DNA of 64,000 nucleotides from Scolanthus callimorphus (taxonomy: Eukaryota; Cnidaria; Anthozoa; Actiniaria; Edwardsiidae). The stretch's first letter is position 1. Every line of letters begins with the position of its first letter. A program made the position numbers and the translations under genes. Positions 53,866-64,000 of the stretch are shown one piece after another. The DNA lies in contig CM066924.1 in assembly GCA_033964015.1 (NCBI GenBank), positions 1,984,001 to 2,048,000 of the forward strand, given 5' to 3'. Under the pieces are notes generated by a model that worked only from the letters and a program-made list of their open reading frames with translations, made no database searches and was not told where the DNA came from.

Positions 53866-54770
53866 CGCCGACGCAGACCACCTAGTTTTCCCGTAAAACA
53901 CCAAATTGAATTTCAGTTTGCTCGTCTTCCAGAAGGATGGGAGTAGTAAAACAAATCACAAAGCGAATCTGCACGCTACGATCAATTGAACGATAATACG
54001 ACCTTGTCCACACTAACGCGTTTTCGTTTGAATCCGTACACTTTTTGATACGTTTAGGTCTTCCGTCCACACTAAAACGCTGATCGTTTACATCGAATCC
54101 GTATAAGTTTGAAAACGCACTCTAAAGTAAATAAAAAAGAATCCGTACAAAGATCGGATAAAAATGAAAACGATGTCAACTGCACCACAAAATTGATACT
54201 ATCCTTGCACACGTCTGCATTAAATAAAAACTAATCTCTTGATTTTGAGCGGTTTATTCAGTCGTTTTTTTTTTGCAACAAAAAGATAAAAATAGTTTAA
54301 CTGTTATTGGCGAAATTGTATTGAAATATGATAACGATTACAAACGGATAAGAATGAAAACGATGTCAACTGCACCACAAAATTTGATACTATCCTTGCA
54401 CACGTCTGCATTAAATAAAAACTAATCTCTTGATTTTGAGCTGTTTATTTCAGTCGTTTTTTTTTGCAACAAAAAGATAAAAATAGTTTAACTGTTATTG
54501 GCGAAATTGTATTGAAATATGATAACGATTACAAACTTTAAGAGATCTGAGGATCGAAAGAGTTGCCTGCGCATGCGTGCTGACGTTTAACATCAGCCAA
54601 TCAGCAAAGGCCCTCGCAATGATGTTACCGGAGCCTTTCCCGCGAGGTGATGAGCCGGGAGCTCTGTGTACGATAATGTACGACTGACATGATCCATTGG
54701 CACCAGTAAGAACTCTTTTATCACATTCATTATTCATTCGCCCTAATATATAGATTTAGCCACTGGCTAA
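53866..54770. other. Spacer with a 190-bp direct duplication
   Basis: About 54160-54345 and 54350-54535 are over 95% alike (start GAAAACGATGTCAACTGCAC, end ATGATAACGATTACAAAC). Upstream, GTCCACACTAACGCGTTTTC resembles a hAT-MITE end. No gene seen. Confidence 0.7.
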
Positions 54771-56072
54771 AAGCGGAGCTCCCGGTTTACATATTTATAA
54801 GTCCTGCAAAAGATTAATAATGTGACGTGTCGCGACGTCACTTGCTACAGAAAACATTCGTGTTCTCCATTGCCATACTTGCAAATTCAGATTTTTTTCA
54901 TGTTGCATTTCAAAGAGCTCCATTCCCACATACTCCGGATGTTTTCTTGACTGTACCCAAGTTTGTTCGCCTAGCGATGTTGCCTTCTCGAGATATAGAC
55001 TTTTCTAGATTTAATAACGTCATCGATGACGTCATGTCACGTGATCTTGGTAGTGCACCCCCTTGCCTCCAAAATAAGTTTACCCAAGTTTGGTCACCTA
55101 GCGATGTTGCCTTCCTGAAATATTCACTTTCTAGTTTTGATGACGTCATGTCACGTGACCTTGATTGTGCACCCCCCTTGCCTCCAAAATAACTTTACCC
55201 AAGTTTGGTCAACTAGCGATGTTGCCTTCTTGAGATATTGACTTTTCTAATTTCAACGACGTCATCGATGACGTCATGTCACGTGACCTTGGAAGTGCAC
55301 TCCCCTTGCCTCCAAAATAACTTTACCCAAGTTTGGTCACCTAGCGATGTTGCCTTCTTGAGATATTGACATTTCTAGTTTTGATGACGTCATAGATGAT
55401 GTCATGTCACGTGACCTTGGAAGTGAACTCCCCTTGCTCCAAAATAACTTTACCAAAGTTTGGTCACCTAGCGATGTTGCCTTCTTGAGATATTGACTTT
55501 TCTACTTTTGATGACGTCATCGATGACGTCATGTCACGTGACCTTGGTGGTGCACTCCCCTTGCCTCCAAAATAACTTTACCAAAGTTTGGTTACCTAGC
55601 GATGTTGCCTTCTTGAGATATTGACTTTTCTACTTTTGATGAGGTCATCGATGACGTCATGTCACGTGGCCTTGGTGGTGCACCCCCCTTACCTCCAATA
55701 TAACTTTACCCAAGTTTGGTCACCTAGCGATGTTGCGTTCTTGAGATATTGACTTTTCTAGTTTTGATGACGTCATCGATGACGTCATGTCACGTGACCT
55801 TGGTAGTGCACCCCCTTGCCTCCAGAATAACTTTACCCAAGTTTGGTCACCTATCGATGTTGCCTTCTTGAGATATTGATTTTCTAGTTTCGATGACGTC
55901 ATTCCGGACGAACGAACGAACGAACGAACGAACGGACGAACGAACGCACAAACCGGAAGTCCATGACAGAATCGTTGGATGCATATACACTTTTTTTTTG
56001 TTCCTTTTTCTCCTGCATGTAGCTATGGGGCTCCGCTCGCGGGCGCCTTCGGCGCCCGCGGGAGCTCCGCTA
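54771..56072. mobile_element. 1.3-kb non-autonomous element with an internal 128-bp tandem array
   Basis: Its termini are AGCGGAGCTCCCG and the inverse CGGGAGCTCCGCT. A GC-rich hairpin (GGGCGCC TTC GGCGCCC) and a GAAC microsatellite sit at the right end. The interior is an array of eight units. A truncated inverted relative lies at 15503-15790. No protein is encoded. Confidence 0.75.
54961..55900. repeat. 128-bp tandem array with CRE and E-box palindromes
   Basis: Eight units with spacing 128, 114, 128, 127, 128, 128, 127 measured at GTTTGGTCACCTAGCG. Most units hold two overlapping-spaced TGACGTCA sites around ATCGAT, then GTCACGTGAC, then CTTGGTGGTGCACCCCCTTGCC. Confidence 0.92.
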
Positions 56073-56191
56073 TTAATTTATTGATCCACATACCGTACAC
56101 AACATCGAGCATCGGCTTTTTCGAACTTCCCTGATATCTCACAGTTCTTGGGAATCTGCATTTTCGAATAAAATTATCTGCCCCGTTTTGT

Positions 56192-56562
56192 GTAGCCTGA
56201 ATTTCAGCCGTCTTTTCTTCCTACACTCCGAACGTTCTGCCGCTTGTTATGTGGTTCCCTAAGATCGCTTGGCCTTTCATAACAGGCACATAATATTCTT
56301 ACCGGGCTGAGGTATATTTTTCTTGATAAATTTTAGCCGTTCTGTGGGTTGCCATGTCTCTGCCTTTGAGTGCAGTTCTCTTGTCGCTGAAAATTATGCA
56401 TAAATATAGCTCATATTAAAAAGACTGACCAATCACCATCCATTCTCAAGATCTTGAGAATCACGCAACTCCTGGGCACGTTTTTGGAAGTCGGCGTTCA
56501 GTCGTTTTTTCTCCCGCGACGTTTGGAGTGTAGGAAGAAAAGACGGCTGAAATTCAGGCTAC
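56192..56562. repeat. 371-bp MITE with about 40-bp TIRs
   Basis: GTAGCCTGAATTTCAGCCGT and about 20 further bases are inverted at 56519-56562. Interior non-coding. Confidence 0.88.
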
Positions 56563-57107
56563 GTTTTGTGGAGATACCGACATATTGACGCGCACTAGTT
56601 GTGCAATCGATAAGTAATTGATAGCTCTACGGCGCCTATTTGATTTGCGGATGGACCTACAAAGTTGGATAGAGCAACTTGCGGAAATTTCAACAAGGGC
56701 GCCTCCTCCCCCCTCTTTTTCGCCCGAGTTTTGCGCTCGTCCGCGGGAACGTGCACCTCCAAATCCAAGATGGCGCCCGATCAGCGAACGGGCCGCGGGT
56801 TTTCCGCGATAAAAGCACACAGAAACCGCCTGCAAGCAGGCTATTACGCTGTTCACCAATAGCCTTCGTAGCAGGCATTGGTTGGCTGTTTTTAGGTCGT
56901 TTTACGGCGAGAAACGAGCGGGAATCCCGATGCAGGCGCCATATTGGACGGGTCAAAATTCGGTCTGGGGCGAGCAACCCACCCCCTCGTTTTGTCACTC
57001 GCCCCAGACCGAATTTTGACCCGTCCAAGATGGCGCCTGCATCGGGATTCTCGCTCGTATCTCGCCGTAAAACGACCTATAAAAAGCCAACCAACGCCTG
57101 CTAGCAG
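56563..57107. repeat. Foldback cluster, main palindrome 56868-57107
   Basis: Arms of about 105 bp (AGCAGGC.TTGGTTGGCT outside, AATTCGGTCTGGGGCGAG inside) flank a 25-bp loop. The part at 56755-56850 carries similar AAGATGGCGCC and GCCTGCAAGCAGGCT words, probably from the same family. The overlapping open frames on both strands are a result of the palindrome. Confidence 0.8.
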
Positions 57108-60100
57108 GCTAGTTCACCAAAGGCAACATGTATACTATCTGTAGAGCTATTTTATTGCATTGTGTAAGTGTTTCTACGAACTGCAACATTTGAAGTTTGT
57201 GGCACAGTTGAATGTTATATTTAAATTAGAATCTACATATTTACTATATAATTTATCCACTATATCTTTTTTCTCTCCAACCTTTGACTTGTTATAGGCT
57301 TGGTAGTAATAGTGGCAGTGACCATCTCGAAAGCTTGCTACTATGGTCACTGCGCACCTTTAATTTTTCTCTTACCTAATTGTAATGCTCTTTTTCTTTC
57401 TTTTTATGGATCTATTTTTTCTTCTGTTGTAGATGATTTATACACAAAATAGTGCACAATAAACTGAACTGAACTGAACTGAACAAAACCCTAATGCTAA
57501 AATGAAAATGAGTAAATGAAGCATTTTCTGAACCACCGCACAGGGTTCTTGAGCAAATTTATAAACACATAAATTAGAGTTAATGTGACAATCATTAGTG
57601 TCACGTTCCAAGTATTAGGATCTGTTAGCAAGACAAAGCCTCCCTTGTTTTCCTATCCAAAGTTCAGTGTGATAGGCACGTGCTGGGATCAATTTAATTA
57701 GCCAATCACAACACAGGTTGTGGTTAGCTTGTATATACTAGTGAAATCCAACACTAGATGTTTGTTCACTCAGTTGCTTTTGGCTGCCTCGTCGAACACA
57801 AATCAAATTTCCCACCCTCCCTCCCAATTTGTCTTAGTAATAGAACATATCCTTGAGATTTTTGTTTTTATCAAATACAAGGTTCCCTTTAAAAACCTCT
57901 TTGAACTTATGTACAGCATTACATAATTACAATATATCTGTGAATTAGCATTAGAGCAAGTTACAGTTCATGATTAAATGAGCCACAATAATCAGGAAAA
58001 GTGCAGGACATCTGGGTAGCACAAAGACAACGAAGTATAACAATTATTGCAAACAAATATTTAGAGCATATTGTTAAATTGTCAACTGATTTAAGCATTA
58101 CTAGCTGCATGATACATAATAAACAACTAGGCATGGGAAGAAGTGCTCCCATTAATGTCATACAGGTCACACTTTGCCCCATGGACTAAAACAATGATCA
58201 TTCAAAGTTGTGGCTATGGTAACCATGGGGTAGAGATTCAAATTACCTATCTCATGGGGGATCACCGGGACCCCCTGAGGAGGACTGGGGGAGCATGACC
58301 CCCATGGCGAATTAGGCACCTCTCATGGGGGATGGCTAATGGCCCCCAGAGGAGGACTGGGGATTGTGGACCCCATCTTAGTTGAGGGTTGAATACCCTC
58401 CCCTTCGCCTAAATTTATGTGACCTGGATAGGCTTGCAATTGGAGTGCTTCACATCCCTTACCCCCTTCTCCCACATACAATGTTGTCTCTTGTATTCCT
58501 AATGGGTTGGGAACATTAATACGTGCTATATAGTTATTCATTTCTATTTTGCGCTATAGCAAAGCATATTCATGCGTGCAAAAGAAAATACACTACCACT
58601 CATTGGAGTATATTGCTATTGCCAGGGTTGAACAGCAAGGTTTATTGTTTCCCATTACATCGATTGTTATAAAAAAATGCTATTATATACTTAGTAATAA
58701 TGATAATGTTAAAGCAATAAAAAGGAAAATAAGAACGTTCAAAAAACTCACATTATGATTAAAACTATCTAAGTTTGACAGCTTGCTGTCGATTTCTAAT
58801 AGAAACGACTTTTTTAAAATAAGCTCATACAATAGTCATAATCAATATAACTTATACTGATTCTTGCTGACTTTTCATTATACTAGCTTAACTTTTTCCG
58901 TTAGCCATCTTTATTTATATTACAGGGTAGAACCAGGTCGAGCGCTTTTGTATCTTGATTTTCAAGTAGGAGACCTACAATCTTTGACAAAATGTGTTGA
59001 CAAAATTAAGCTCCTGTTGCGTGAATTCACTCTCGTTGCCGTACAAGAGCTATAAGCAGACATTTCTCCCCCTCTCCCACAATCAATGTTGGTCCTTTCA
59101 GCATAAGTTCGTTGGACGGACCACAGCCGAGAAAACAACATTGAAAAAGAGGAAGGGGGGATACATTTTTACGCGATAGAACCAGTCCATAGGCGTTTGT
59201 GACAAAAAATGCCACTTTTTGCCAACAATTTTGTCCAAGATTGTAGCTGTAAATTATCTCAAATGCACGAACCTGACAAAATCATCTAATCGAAGATTTA
59301 CACCATCAATGAAGGTTTGATTTATTCTGTCTGTTAAAAAATGTTGGAATAGCAGGGGGGAAGATGTTCCGGTTCATCAAATCGGTTTCTCCTGTATAGC
59401 ACATGTCTATGCCACTTTCATTTCTATCCCTTCGCTTATGAAGCCACGAACATAATAACGACAAGACAATAGCTGGAGTGTGACATTGCCGATTGCTTGG
59501 TGAACAGCGTGCAATCAACATTTATTGTTCAATATATACTACGTTAATATATTTTACATCAAAGAAAAATTACAATAATAATAAACATGGCTCAATGTGC
59601 GAGAATGCTATCTTGTATTTGCAGACCACCGCCTGCAATTCAGTGCTTGCACTGCAAGAGGCGTACATAAACTTATCTATCTATCTATTCAATAGACTAG
59701 AATTTCTATCAAAATATATTTGAAAACTATGTTTACAACTATATGACTAAGAAATGCATAAATCCGTACACTGCGCGCGAAAAACCCACTGAGATAAACC
59801 CCACTTTTTTGGGACAAAAACCCCCAGTGGGAAACGGACCCTGCTCGCAAAAAGCAGTGTACAACTCCGAGGGTTAGAGTTTCAATCCAAACCACGAGAA
59901 TAAATATTTATTTTAAATTCTAAACTATAATAAGTGAAATTTGGTCACAATAAAACATCTCGTTTTGCTGTTCAACAAGCGAGAGAAAGCTCGCTAATTT
60001 AAGCAATGTATATATAGCCGAAATGAACAATGAAGGCTATCCATAATAGGAAATCTATTGTCCAATGACAATAGAAGGTATGCTACAGAACCGTAATGAA

Positions 60101-60408
60101 AACGCTTTCCTGCTCACGTTGTTACGTAGGAAAGCATTATATTGTTCAAGGGAGCCCGTCACGCAACTGCGCATCTGTTCTGCGCATCTCAAAATCAAAG
60201 AAGTACCGTCCCGTAACGATGGCCAGCGAAGGCTAAAAACCTCGAAAACAAATCGTATATAATCTCGCTACTTCTCAATCCATCCGACCATGCTTTTTAG
60301 GTTTACATATTCTTAAATAGTTATCTGATTCTGATAGGGTGGTCTTATTTCTTCGCTGATATTTTAGTGATCGCTCCTGGAGCATGCGCGTATCATGACA
60401 GGTTCCCT
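57108..60408. other. Spacer before G6
   Basis: 57290-57484 ends in a (CTGAA)4 tail and looks like a LINE 3' end. 58252 and 58323 start two copies of a CTCATGGGGGAT...AGGAGGACTGGGG repeat. 59020-59420 resembles the 3' flanks of G4 and G3. A TATC run is at 59670-59690. No coding exon is recognised. Confidence 0.55.
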
Positions 60409-60785
60409 TTAACGCTGATGGATTGAGATCCTTTCTCTAGAGCAGCAACTGTAACACTGTAACTCCAATACGAGGATCACCAAACAACAAACTATAGTTG
60501 ATGCCAAAATAACAAATGAGCCGCGCATGTGCATTAGGGTTATCTGGCTCTTGGAGAGTTCACCATGGCGTTTGAAACCACCGCCGCTGAAGGACTGTAA
60601 ATAATTCTGTGTTCCAATATTCAGTGAGCTTGTGAGAAATTCGTGCTTTCCACTTGGATCTCTTGGGGAAGGCAAACGTAACGGACGTTGTGGGTAGAGA
60701 TGACCCGACGAATGCGAACATCCCTGAATTATTCGCAGTCGCGTGTTGGAGCCAAGGGGAGAAATCAAACATGGCGTCCAATTCC
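60409..60785 (-). pseudogene. G6 exon C (one-base insertion)
   Basis: 377 bp where 376 fits the frame. Acceptor TTTTAG and stop TAA (60409-60411) are kept. It resembles G4 exon C most closely (FVGSSL.TTSVTFAFPKRSKW). Confidence 0.78.
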
Positions 60786-60869
60786 CTAAAACAGAATAGG
60801 ATCGATAGCGCGATATTAGAATGCTACTGTCTGTTCATTGTGCAATTTGATCTGAGAAGTAGATCATTG

Positions 60870-61165
60870 TTGTGCGGTAAATGACGAGTTGTTGATCATT
60901 CTGGTACTGTGAAACAGGTTGCTGTACCTGCAGCAAGTAGGATACGATTCTACTTCTCGCAACGGATTGCAGCAACTTGTTTTGCATTGCAGTGTGTAAC
61001 AGCGAATTTTGCAACTTGTCTCGCAATTTAGTTCGCAGAAGCCCTCTCTAGCTTCTTTGCGCGTGTCTTCTGTAAAAAGATGGCGGACCAACAAAAGTTC
61101 GATACATTAGCCGCAATGGCGCTTGCAACTTGTCTGCTCGCAATGGATTGCGAGACAAGTTGCAG
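60870..61165. repeat. Inverted-repeat region in G6 intron
   Basis: GCAACTTGTCTCGCAAT near 61011 is inverted at 61146-61162, with further CAGCAACTTG-like words between. Probably a decayed MITE. Confidence 0.55.
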
Positions 61166-61885
61166 AAAGTTATAATATCTCTAAACGACGCTGTGGCAGC
61201 AATCGCCGAGTTGACCGGGGGATCTCTCACAAGGTAACGGAATGAAGGACGAATAACTAGGTTACACAGCTGTTGCAGCGCAGGCCGCGCAGCGCAGGCG
61301 TAAAATGCTGATTTGGTAACGAAACTTAGACACAACAACAGCTGGCAAGCAAATTGGAGCCTGGCTTTCATATGATAACGCTAAAAGGGAAGACGGAGCA
61401 GAGGAGGTGCGTCAAGGGCCGTATAAGATGATGGGTAATCTGCTCTCGGTGAACTCACTTTGAGCCATCCAGAGGACAAAAAAAGCGATTTGGCTAAAAA
61501 AATGTGTGGAAACTCTTATAGAATGGAAGCTGTGCGTGTTCTACAAATGTACGAACGACCGCCACTTTTACCTAGGAATGTACCCGAACTTCAATTTTAA
61601 CACCGTTGAAGGGTCTTTCAAAGCGGATTTCAAATGACTAGGCAGAAAATTAATGTATTCTTAAATTGTATTCTTTCAGGGAATGATTTCTAGAAACTTC
61701 CATAAAGCCTTTCAGCTTGCAACGGATGGGTTCTTTCGAAGGTTTCGCGGTCGATGAACTCACTTCTCTGATTGGATGAAAACGGTCCCGTCAACCTTTG
61801 CGAATCGTTACGCACCTCCTGCGTCACAGTGAGAACCACGAAGCTGCCGATAAGGCACTTAGAAATAATAAAAAGCAATTCTTAC

Positions 61886-62037
61886 CCTTTAAGAAGTCGC
61901 CGTATACCGTCTTCGGTACTCGATACTAACATGGCGTTTTGTCCGACTTTCCGCAAATGCGGGTGGCTGTTGTTCTTCAGAAAGTTTTCCAATGCTACTC
62001 CTGCTATTATTCCAAATCGAAACCCAGATTTCGGATC
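61886..62037 (-). CDS. G6 exon D
   Basis: 152 bp, open, TTTCAG|GATCC to GG|GTAAGA. It reads DPKSGFRFGIIAGVAL... to DGIRRLLK. Confidence 0.82.
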
Positions 62038-62396
62038 CTGAAACTAGATAGTTTGATCGTGATAGTGTTACTCTAATGATACTGTCAAATCAACTCAAAT
62101 AGCGGCTTTTTCAATTTTCAGCAAGGTATTTTCAAATATGGTATTTTCATTTTATTCAAAATTCAAAATGTCATGCAACACTTGTAAACTCCCCATTTTA
62201 CTCACATAACGCACAGAACGATCCCCCTAGATACAATGCGCTAAATACAGCGTATCTACTCATTTTTTAATTAGCGGATATAGAGGCTAATTCTCTTTTC
62301 TGGACTGCTGGGCAAACATTTACCTCTTCCTTTTTGGTAGGAGAAAGTAGATCCAAACATTTACCAGCAGTGAAGAAGGAATAACTATTTATGTGT

Positions 62397-63240
62397 GCAT
62401 TAGATTCCGCACTCGGTGCGGGGAAGGTGATTACCACAGTAATATTGTGCGCGCATAGACTCCGCGGCAATCGGTGTGTGGAAGGTGATTATCACAAGGG
62501 TAATATTTGTGTGCGCATAGACTCCACACCCGGTGTGCGTGGAAAGTTATTATCACAAGGGTAATACTGTGTGCGCATAGACTCCGCACTCAGGGTGCGG
62601 GGAAGGTTAATATCATAAAAGTGATATTGTGTGCGCAAAGACTCCGCACTCGGTGTGCGTGGAAGGTTATTATCATAAAAGTGCTATTGTTCGCGCCAAG
62701 ACCCCGCACTCGGGGTGCGTGGAAGGTAATTATCATAAGTGATATTGTGTGCGCAAAGACTCCGCACTCGGTGTGCGTGGAAGGTTATTATCACAAGGGT
62801 AATGTTGTGTGCACAAAGACTCCGCACTCGGGTGCGTGGAAGGTTAATATCACAAAAGTGATATTGTGTGCGCAAAGACTCCGCACTCGGGGTGCGTGAA
62901 AGGTGTTTATCACAATGTTAATATTGTGTGTGCATAGTCTCCGCACTCGGTGCGTCGGAGGTGATTACCATAAGGGTAATATTGTGTGCGCGTAGACTCC
63001 GCACTCGGTGCGTGGAAGGCTATCACTCGGAGCGTGGAAGGCTATCTATTTATCTATCATACGCAGACTTCGCGCGTAGTGCGTGGAAGGTTATCTATTT
63101 ATCTATCATACGCAGACTTCGCGCGTAGTGCGTGGAAGGTTATCTATTTATCTATCATACGCAGACTCCGCGCGTAGTGCGTGGAAGGTTTCGGAACAGT
63201 GTGTACGCAGACTCCGCACGTGGTGCGTGGAAGGTTCCAG
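62397..63240. repeat. Minisatellite: 60-bp units, then 49-bp units
   Basis: About ten units of 60 bp (GTGTGCGCATAGACTCCGCACTCGG...GGAAGGT.ATTATCACAA) pass into three or more 49-bp units in which the spacer becomes TATCTATTTATCTATCATA. The shared core is CGCA.AGACT.CGC.C...GTGCGTGGAAGG. Open frames over it are artefacts. Confidence 0.93.
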
Positions 63241-64000
63241 GGGGGTAACAGTGTACAAAACGTGGCACGTTGAAGGTTATCATTCGCAGGAAATAACACT
63301 TGGGATCCAAACTCTTCGATGTTGTTGGGGGGACCATTTAACAACGGTCCTGACAGACATAGTCTGCGTCCTGGCTCATCGAAGGGTTGGGTTCCCTGTG
63401 TTTCTGTTTCTTTTGCGTTCGTTTCCGTCTTTTATCTAGGAGACACTTTAGGCTATTCACAGTTGGGTTTGTAACCACCAAGTCTTATGCCCGGACGGGC
63501 GTTGTTCAACTCAGATCCATCACACAGGGATCCCAACCCTTCGTTGGGCTACTGCCGTCCCCCTAACATGGCCATGATGCCCAGTTTGACTCTACACGTT
63601 TAGTAGCGACCCTGTACCCAGTCTGTGAGAAGTTTGTAGTTTTCTTCCTCGTTTTACTCTTCATATGTATATATATATGTACGTGTATATACTTGTATGT
63701 GGTTTTTCATAAACTTCTTTTTCTTTCAATTGTACTATTTAGTTCACGTACGCGTTTTAACGAGCCTCACGCCCTAGGTGTTGTTACGTGGTTCAATTAT
63801 TATTATTGTTCAGGAGATTTGGATTTTCTGAGGATTGGGAGAAGAGATTGGGATTTCTGAGTTTCGGGGTTTAGTTATGAAAGAGAGAAGAGATGGGTGT
63901 GGTGATTTTAGCCTGCCATCGAATCGCAATATAATTTAAGGAACAAAAGAAAATTCGTTATGCCAAAATGTTCTACAAAGCGCTGCCAAAGTAGTTTTAT
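63241..64000. other. Right edge, no gene recognised
   Basis: GGGATCC.AA.C.CTTCG.TG words repeat between 63301 and 63545, and a (TA)n-like run lies near 63665-63690. If G6 is a whole gene, this is still intron or upstream sequence. Confidence 0.45.

Larger units (their letters stand above)
60409..62037 (-). pseudogene. Receptor copy G6 (minus strand), 3' part only, frameshifted
   Basis: Exon C (60785-60409) and exon D (62037-61886) are present in reverse. Exons B and A would lie to the right, but none is found to 64000, where a minisatellite begins; the gene may continue beyond the window. Exon C has one extra A near 60577 (GTTTGAAACC on the plus strand), which splits it into two overlapping open pieces. 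The acid site reads MFDFSPW. M4 and the tail are intact after the shift. Confidence 0.78.

Noticed and set aside
54961..55900. Array considered as CRISPR or protein repeat
   Set aside because: Units are 128 bp and contiguous without unique spacers, in eukaryotic repeat-rich DNA.
56554..57144. Overlapping 100-141 residue frames on both strands
   Set aside because: They mirror a long GC-rich palindrome; open frames on both strands are expected.
58861..59055. Short plus-strand frame near 58864
   Set aside because: It overlaps duplicated receptor 3' flank shared with 34627-34775 and has no family features.
62507..63439. Several 60-130 residue frames on both strands
   Set aside because: They follow the 60/49-bp minisatellite; periodic peptide with no family features.

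Overview
This window looks like nuclear DNA of an invertebrate animal, most likely a cnidarian such as a coral or sea anemone. It has GT/AG introns, AT-rich intergenic DNA, many foldback and terminal-inverted-repeat elements, and BEL/Pao, Penelope-like, DIRS-like and LINE retroelements. The main gene family is a multi-copy, divergent NMDA-type ionotropic glutamate receptor. The species assignment is inference; nothing in the sequence names the organism.

Left part (1-12.9 kb). A nearly complete BEL/Pao LTR retrotransposon lies on the minus strand (1715-9481) with almost identical LTRs and a TTAAG target duplication. A short palindrome-rich element sits between its integrase and 3' LTR. Just beyond it is a small four-exon minus-strand gene (9953-12183) with a homeodomain followed by an HMG-box-like segment. 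Its exons are short and I assembled it from splice sites.

Middle and right (12.9-62 kb). Seven copies (called G0 to G6 here) of one receptor gene share a four-exon plan. Exon A encodes a signal peptide and the start of the extracellular domain. Exon B (about 1.44 kb) encodes the rest of the amino-terminal domain, the S1 ligand lobe, M1, the pore loop and M3. Exon D is exactly 152 bp and encodes S2 part 1. Exon C encodes the end of S2, M4 and a short tail. G2 (16438-21139, +) is the only copy open in all four exons and predicts about 774 residues. G0 is an orphan last exon. G1 is an exon A fused through a Penelope-like fragment to the tail of an exon C. G3 (+), G4 (-), G5 (+) and G6 (-, running off the right edge) keep every splice site I can see, but all four carry single-base frameshifts. 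No copy shows an in-frame nonsense substitution, so the breaks are either very recent or assembly indels. Orientation is G0, G1, G2, G3 forward, G4 reverse, G5 forward, G6 reverse. G3/G4 and G5/G6 are therefore convergent, and G4/G5 share a 1.65 kb divergent promoter region.

The receptors are unusual. The pore-loop position that is Asn in NMDA receptors and Gln/Arg in AMPA receptors is Lys in all four copies where it can be read. The S2 acidic residue that holds the amino group of amino-acid agonists is replaced by a hydrophobic or small residue. The S1 arginine for the ligand carboxylate is kept. A block around AGGAGAAAT lies 125-145 bp before the ATG in all five copies that have a 5' end.

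The rest is repeat-rich: a 128-bp tandem array carrying CRE and E-box palindromes, a 7-bp array of about 56 copies, a 60/49-bp minisatellite inside G6, a 12-bp array inside G2, and more than a dozen MITE-like or palindromic elements, several nested. No plausible prokaryotic genes, rRNA genes or CRISPR arrays were seen.
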